Shown here piece after piece: positions 60,164 to 64,000 of a stretch of 64,000 bases of DNA. The DNA is taken from the NCBI GenBank assembly GCA_032718475.1, contig JAUCBJ010008627.1, positions 22,763 to 86,762 on the forward strand, written 5' to 3'. The position numbers and the translations under genes were made by a program. Each line of letters opens with the position of its first letter. Position 1 is the first letter of the stretch. Source of the stretch: Nemertoderma westbladi. Lineage: Eukaryota > Xenacoelomorpha > Nemertodermatida > Nemertodermatidae. Below the pieces are notes generated by a model, which did not search any database, was not told the DNA's origin, and saw nothing but the letters and a program-made list of their open reading frames with translations.

Positions 60164-60316
60164 ATGACGGTAGATAATATTGTAACCGAGGCCAATGATG
60201 CCGTTACTGCGGCAGAACTTGAGCAGCAGAGAGAATTGATGAGACCAGCAAATATAAAGCAAGATGTTCGGGAAATGGAACAGAGGAAAAGAGTATCTAT
60301 GATACTAAATAGTCCA
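60164..60316 (+). CDS. ADD: Adducin, first coding exon
   Basis: 51 codons from ATG 60164 to a GTAAGT donor at 60317, phase 0. The peptide contains RPANIKQDVREMEQRKRVSM, closely matching the conserved block before the aldolase-like head of alpha-adducin. Adducin caps fast-growing actin filament ends and recruits spectrin at the membrane skeleton; Drosophila calls it hu-li tai shao. The N-terminal tail is shorter than in vertebrates, so an upstream exon with further residues is possible, but the Met is well placed. The exon is short and is joined by splicing to 60559 and 62024. Confidence 0.88.
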
Positions 60317-60558
60317 GTAAGTAAATCATCGAGTTAAAGTTGGTCAATATAATAGTAACTAATAATAAAAACCGTCCCTTGTAAAAACGTAAAGGTAAAT
60401 GGTTTCAAATTTCAATAGTCCGTTTCTATGAATCTATACATGTACCGGTACCGGTATACAACTAAATGGTATTTCCACTATAAATATATTAGTCGCGCGG
60501 TATATATTTGTATTTGTTTTTTTTCATTCATTAATATGTTTTAAATGTTTCTCCCCAG

Positions 60559-60712
60559 GCGTTTCGAGCGGAACTTGAAAGTATTGTAGAAGCGCAGTTG
60601 AAGGATGGCTTCCATCCCACTAGCCTCAAAGCTTTGCAGCAACTCGCCGATATTTGTGTTCCTCATTACCGCTTCAACCAATCTATGGGGGGATTCGGGG
60701 GTATGGGTAAAG
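60559..60712 (+). CDS. ADD: Adducin, second coding exon
   Basis: 154 bp between a CTCCCCAG acceptor and a GTATGT donor, ending in phase 1. It reads AFRAELESIVEAQLKDG, then LKALQQLADI. These correspond to the vertebrate AFCEELESMI and LLALQQIAD segments. A Gly-rich end (MGGFGGMGK) replaces the variable vertebrate linker. Confidence 0.88.
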
Positions 60713-62023
60713 GTATGTACATATTGTTGGTGGGGGGGGGGGGGGGGGGGGGTCAAGGTATGTCTAGGTATATACTAGAGTTGAAACAGAGACTTGTCAC
60801 TGATCTCTGGATTCTCAGGGCGGTATTTTGGTCTCCGGATAGGTCTCTGGTTCCCGGATATTGAAACAGTTATTTTACCCAGAGATCAGTGATTTTCAAA
60901 TTATTATTATTGTTACAATCATACACATCCCTAAATATGGTACAGAGTACATACGATAGGTACGAGATACTATAGCTAGCCACAACGGAATATACAATGT
61001 AAAGGAGTGAATAAATGACATGTACAGCAAATAAATGGGACTGTACGTAATTAAAATTGAATATTGAATATTTAAGAAGTTGCAATATATTGTAAAATAT
61101 CGTTAATTTCTTGCACATTAAATCCAACAATATCAGCTGACTGGAAACGTACGTCTGTTAGTTCCTTTAAAAATATTACCTTCCATTCATCATCACTACG
61201 TAAGGGTACATAATTCAAGTTCTTTACCAAACTGGTTGTTAACTCACTTAGATTCAAAATATTGCACAAATTACCAATCATACGAAGGTTAGATCCACTG
61301 CGTGATCTACAGTCAAATAAACACAAAGCGTTTACTAGAAATCTGTAAATTATAAATATATATTTATCTTGTACAACATAAAATTCAATATTTTATATAA
61401 TAATATATTTTATATAATATAATATTTTTTCACACATCTTTTCACCTTGTTGTCACCTATATATTACGGCGAACAACTGATGAGATCGAGCGTAACGAGG
61501 CTTGTAAGGGTGGCGAGTAGTGTACTACACCTGTACGTACACTAACTATATTCGTAAATGACCAAGTTTATAATACATTGAATTGAAAGGTATATGATTT
61601 GAACAATTGTAAAGTATGGCATACATTTTGTATTTTTATTCGCTAATTATATTCGTTCCAAATTTCATGCTATATATTCACGAATATTGTCGCGACTCTC
61701 TAGTATTAAAGATCGCGACTCTAGTATTAAAGATCCCGACTTTATTATTAAAGATCGCGACTTTATTATTAAAGATCGCGACTTTATTATTAAAGTCACG
61801 ACTTTATTATTAAAGATCGCGACTTTATTATTAAAGTCGCGACTTTATTATTTTAGTTGCGAATTCTGTTTTGTTTGTTAATTTGATTTGTTTAAACTAG
61901 AACTACAGGTATGCTTATCACGGCCTTCTGTAGCCGGCCGTGAAGAGCATAGTGTTAGTGTATAGGACATTATTTCATTATTTGGCAGATTATTTTATTC
62001 GTGTTACATTTTATTTTTTCCAG
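60713..62023 (+). other. Adducin intron 2
   Basis: 1311 bp with a GTATGT donor and TTATTTTTTCCAG acceptor. It holds a 21-nt G run (60732-60752) and a self-complementary 21-bp repeat at 61686-61860. Small open frames inside do not look coding. Confidence 0.8.
61686..61860. repeat. About 21-bp repeat with GTCGCGAC-type palindromes
   Basis: About eight copies of CGCGACTTTATTATTAAAGAT. ACTTTA and TAAAGT words face each other around the palindrome, so neighbouring units can pair as hairpins. Confidence 0.85.
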
Positions 62024-62172
62024 GAACTGCAATCAATCCGATCGCTGACATTCGGGTTGCTGATGCGACCAACTATGGGAAAGGCGAGAAACTAACTCGT
62101 TGTAAATTAGCAGCTCTTTATAGATTGATCGACTTACATGGATGGAACGAACCTATTCTACAAAGTTGCACG
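62024..62172 (+). CDS. ADD: Adducin, third coding exon
   Basis: 149 bp; the split Gly codon from exon 2 is completed here and the exon ends phase 0 at a GTTAGT donor (62173). It encodes [20 protein letters not shown], then [13 protein letters not shown]. These match YDKGEKLLRCKLAAFYRLAD and LFGWSQLIYNHIT at the start of the class II aldolase-like head domain. The head lacks aldolase function in adducins and serves in oligomerisation. The rest of the gene lies beyond the window. Confidence 0.9.
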
Positions 62173-64000
62173 GTTAGTCTATTATATTGTTTGGATACGA
62201 TAATATTCGTTGTCAAATGTACTCTATATCAATTGGTTGTATTTCCCGGTTGGATACTAAAGGTGTGTTTAGTTGAGACAGGCGATCGTGTACAGAGACA
62301 TCCCCCCCCCCCCCTCCCCAACTAATTTGGTTTATTTTCCCCGATAATATCCTAACTTCCCCCAGACTCGTGTCTCATCCTCCTAAATATCTTGTTTACT
62401 TCCCCCAGACTCGTGTCTCATCCCCCTAAAGCTCTTGTTCACTTCCCCCAGACTCGTGTCTCACCCTCCTAAATATCTAATTTCTCATTTACTTCCCCCA
62501 GAATTGTGTCTCACCCTCCTAAATCTCTCGTTTACTTTCCCCAGACTCGTGTCGCATCCCCCTAAAGCTCTTGTTCACTTCCCCCAGACTCGTGTCTCAC
62601 CCTCCTAAATATCTCATTTCTCATTTACTTCCCCCAGAATTGTGTCTCATCCCCCTAAAGCTCTTGTTTACTTCCCCCAGACTGAGACTCGTGTCTCATC
62701 CCCCTAAAGCTCTTGTTCACTTCCCCCAGACTCGTGTATCATCCCCCTAAATATCTTGTTTACTTCCCCCAGACTCGTGTCTCACCCTCCTAAATATCTC
62801 ATTTCTCATTTACTTCCCCCAGAATTGTGTCTCATCCCCCTAAATATCTCATTTACTTCCCCCAGACACGTGTATCATCCCCCTAAATATCTTGTTTACT
62901 TCCCCCAGACTCGTGTCTCACCCTCCTAAATATCTCATTTCTCATTTACTTCCCCCAGAATTGTGTCTCATCCCCCTAAATATCTTGTTTACTTCCCCCA
63001 GACTCGTGTCTCACCCTCCTAAATATATCTTGTTTACTTCCCCCAGACTCGTGTCTCGCCCTCCTAAATATCTAATTTCTCATTTACTTCCCCCAGAATT
63101 GTGTCTCATCCTTCTAAATATCTTGTTTACTTCCCCCAGACTCGTGTCGCATCTCCCTAAAGCTCTTGTTTACTTCCCCCAGACTCGTGTCTCACCCTCC
63201 TAAATATCTCATTTCTCATTTACTCCCCCCAGAATTGTGTCTCATCCTCCTAAATATCTTGTTTACTTCCCCCAGACTCGTGTCGCATCTCCCTAAAGCT
63301 CTTGTTTACTTCCCCCAGACTCGTGTCTCACCCTCCTAAATATCTCATTTCTCATTTACTTCCCCCAGAATTGTGTCTCATCCTCCTAAATATCTTGTTT
63401 ACTTTCCCCAGACTCGTGTCGCATCTCCCTAAAGCTCTTGTTTGCTTCCCCCAGACTCGTGTCTCACCCTCCTAAATATCTAATTTCTCATTTACTTCCC
63501 CCAGAATTGTGTCTCATCCTCCTAAATATCTTGTTCACTTCCCCCAGACTCGTGTCTCACCCTCCTAAATATCTAATTTCTCATTTACTTCCCCCAGAAT
63601 TGTGTCTCATCCTCCTAAATATCTTGTTCACTTCCCCCAGACTCATGTCTCATCCCCCTAAATATCTTGTTCACTTCCCCCAGACTCGTGTCTCACCCTC
63701 CTAAATATCTAATTTCTCATTTACTTACCCCTGAATTGTGTCTCATCCTCCTAAATATCTTGTTCACTTCCCCCAGACTCGTGTCTCATCCCCCTAAATA
63801 TCTTGTTCACTTCCCCCAGACTCGTGTCTCATCCCCCTAAATATCTTGTTTACTTCCCCCAGACTCGTGTCTCACCCTCCTAAATATCTAATTTCTCATT
63901 TACTCCCCCCAGAATTGTGTCTCATCCTCCTAAATATCTTGTTCACTTCCCCCAGACTCGTGTCTCATCCCCCTAAATATCTTGTTCACTTCCCCCAGAC
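62173..64000 (+). other. Adducin intron 3 (runs off the window)
   Basis: The donor at 62173 is followed by about 180 bp of unique sequence, a 10-14 nt C run near 62304 and then the minisatellite filling the rest of the window. Confidence 0.7.
62351..64000 (+). repeat. 43/50-bp minisatellite with a 3' splice acceptor in each unit
   Basis: About 36 units of two interleaved types. The 43-bp type reads ACTTCCCCCAGACTCGTGTC then TCATCCCCCTAAATATCTTG. The roughly 50-bp type adds AATTTCTCATTTACTT, and its successor has CAGAATTGTGTC. Each unit holds a pyrimidine tract plus CAG. After CAG the bases ACT CGT GTC TCA read Thr-Arg-Val-Ser in the phase left by exon 3; a stop follows within seven codons. 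The array continues past the window. Confidence 0.92.

Noticed and set aside
61072-61326. 84-codon minus-strand frame in adducin intron 2
   Set aside because: Short, no domain and no splice or transcript evidence; could be a remnant exon of something, but not supportable.
62892-63704. Open frames of 88-103 codons in the adducin intron minisatellite
   Set aside because: They follow repeat periodicity and appear wherever unit lengths keep phase; not a protein.

Overview
This window is a repeat-dominated piece of an invertebrate animal nuclear genome. Spliced adducin exons, a BEL/Pao retrotransposon, several LINEs and Helitron-like arrays make it clearly eukaryotic; the phylum cannot be fixed from the sequence. 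Only two host genes are visible, one at each edge. An SLC18B1-like MFS transporter runs off the left edge on the minus strand (1-683). The first three coding exons of adducin run off the right edge on the plus strand (60164-62172). Almost everything between them is mobile or tandemly repeated DNA.

Layout. 0.7-1.7 kb: a 41-bp tandem repeat split by a truncated retroelement fragment. 2.1-5.4 kb: decayed LINE copies interrupted by two non-autonomous DNA transposons, one with TTAA and one with TA target duplications. 5.4-6.6 kb: a 32-bp minisatellite that starts at the microsatellite tail of a LINE copy. 7.07-33.07 kb: thirteen head-to-tail copies of Helitron/Helentron-like non-autonomous elements. 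They have a 3' hairpin, subterminal inverted repeats and a tetranucleotide microsatellite near the 5' end. One subfamily carries (GAGCC)n satellite blocks, and one copy has taken a LINE insertion.

35.26-56.46 kb: one very large BEL/Pao LTR retrotransposon on the minus strand. It has 1172-bp LTRs about 99% identical, a perfect 5-bp target duplication, gag, pol, and an extra third reading frame of about 1,400 codons in the position where env would lie. Its 5' LTR is split by a 2807-bp insertion. Coding frames carry five in-frame stops and one frameshift but are otherwise open, so this is a recent, now defective copy. 56.7-58.0 kb: a DNA transposon with perfect 12-bp terminal repeats. 58.3-59.7 kb: a cluster of direct and inverted repeats upstream of adducin.

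62.35-64.0 kb: adducin intron 3 holds about 36 copies of a 43-50 bp unit. Each unit contains a strong 3' splice acceptor followed by codons Thr-Arg-Val, the residues expected to open the next adducin exon. The two strongest leads are this exon-boundary minisatellite and the third frame of the BEL/Pao element. The covarying termini of the Helentron-like families come next.
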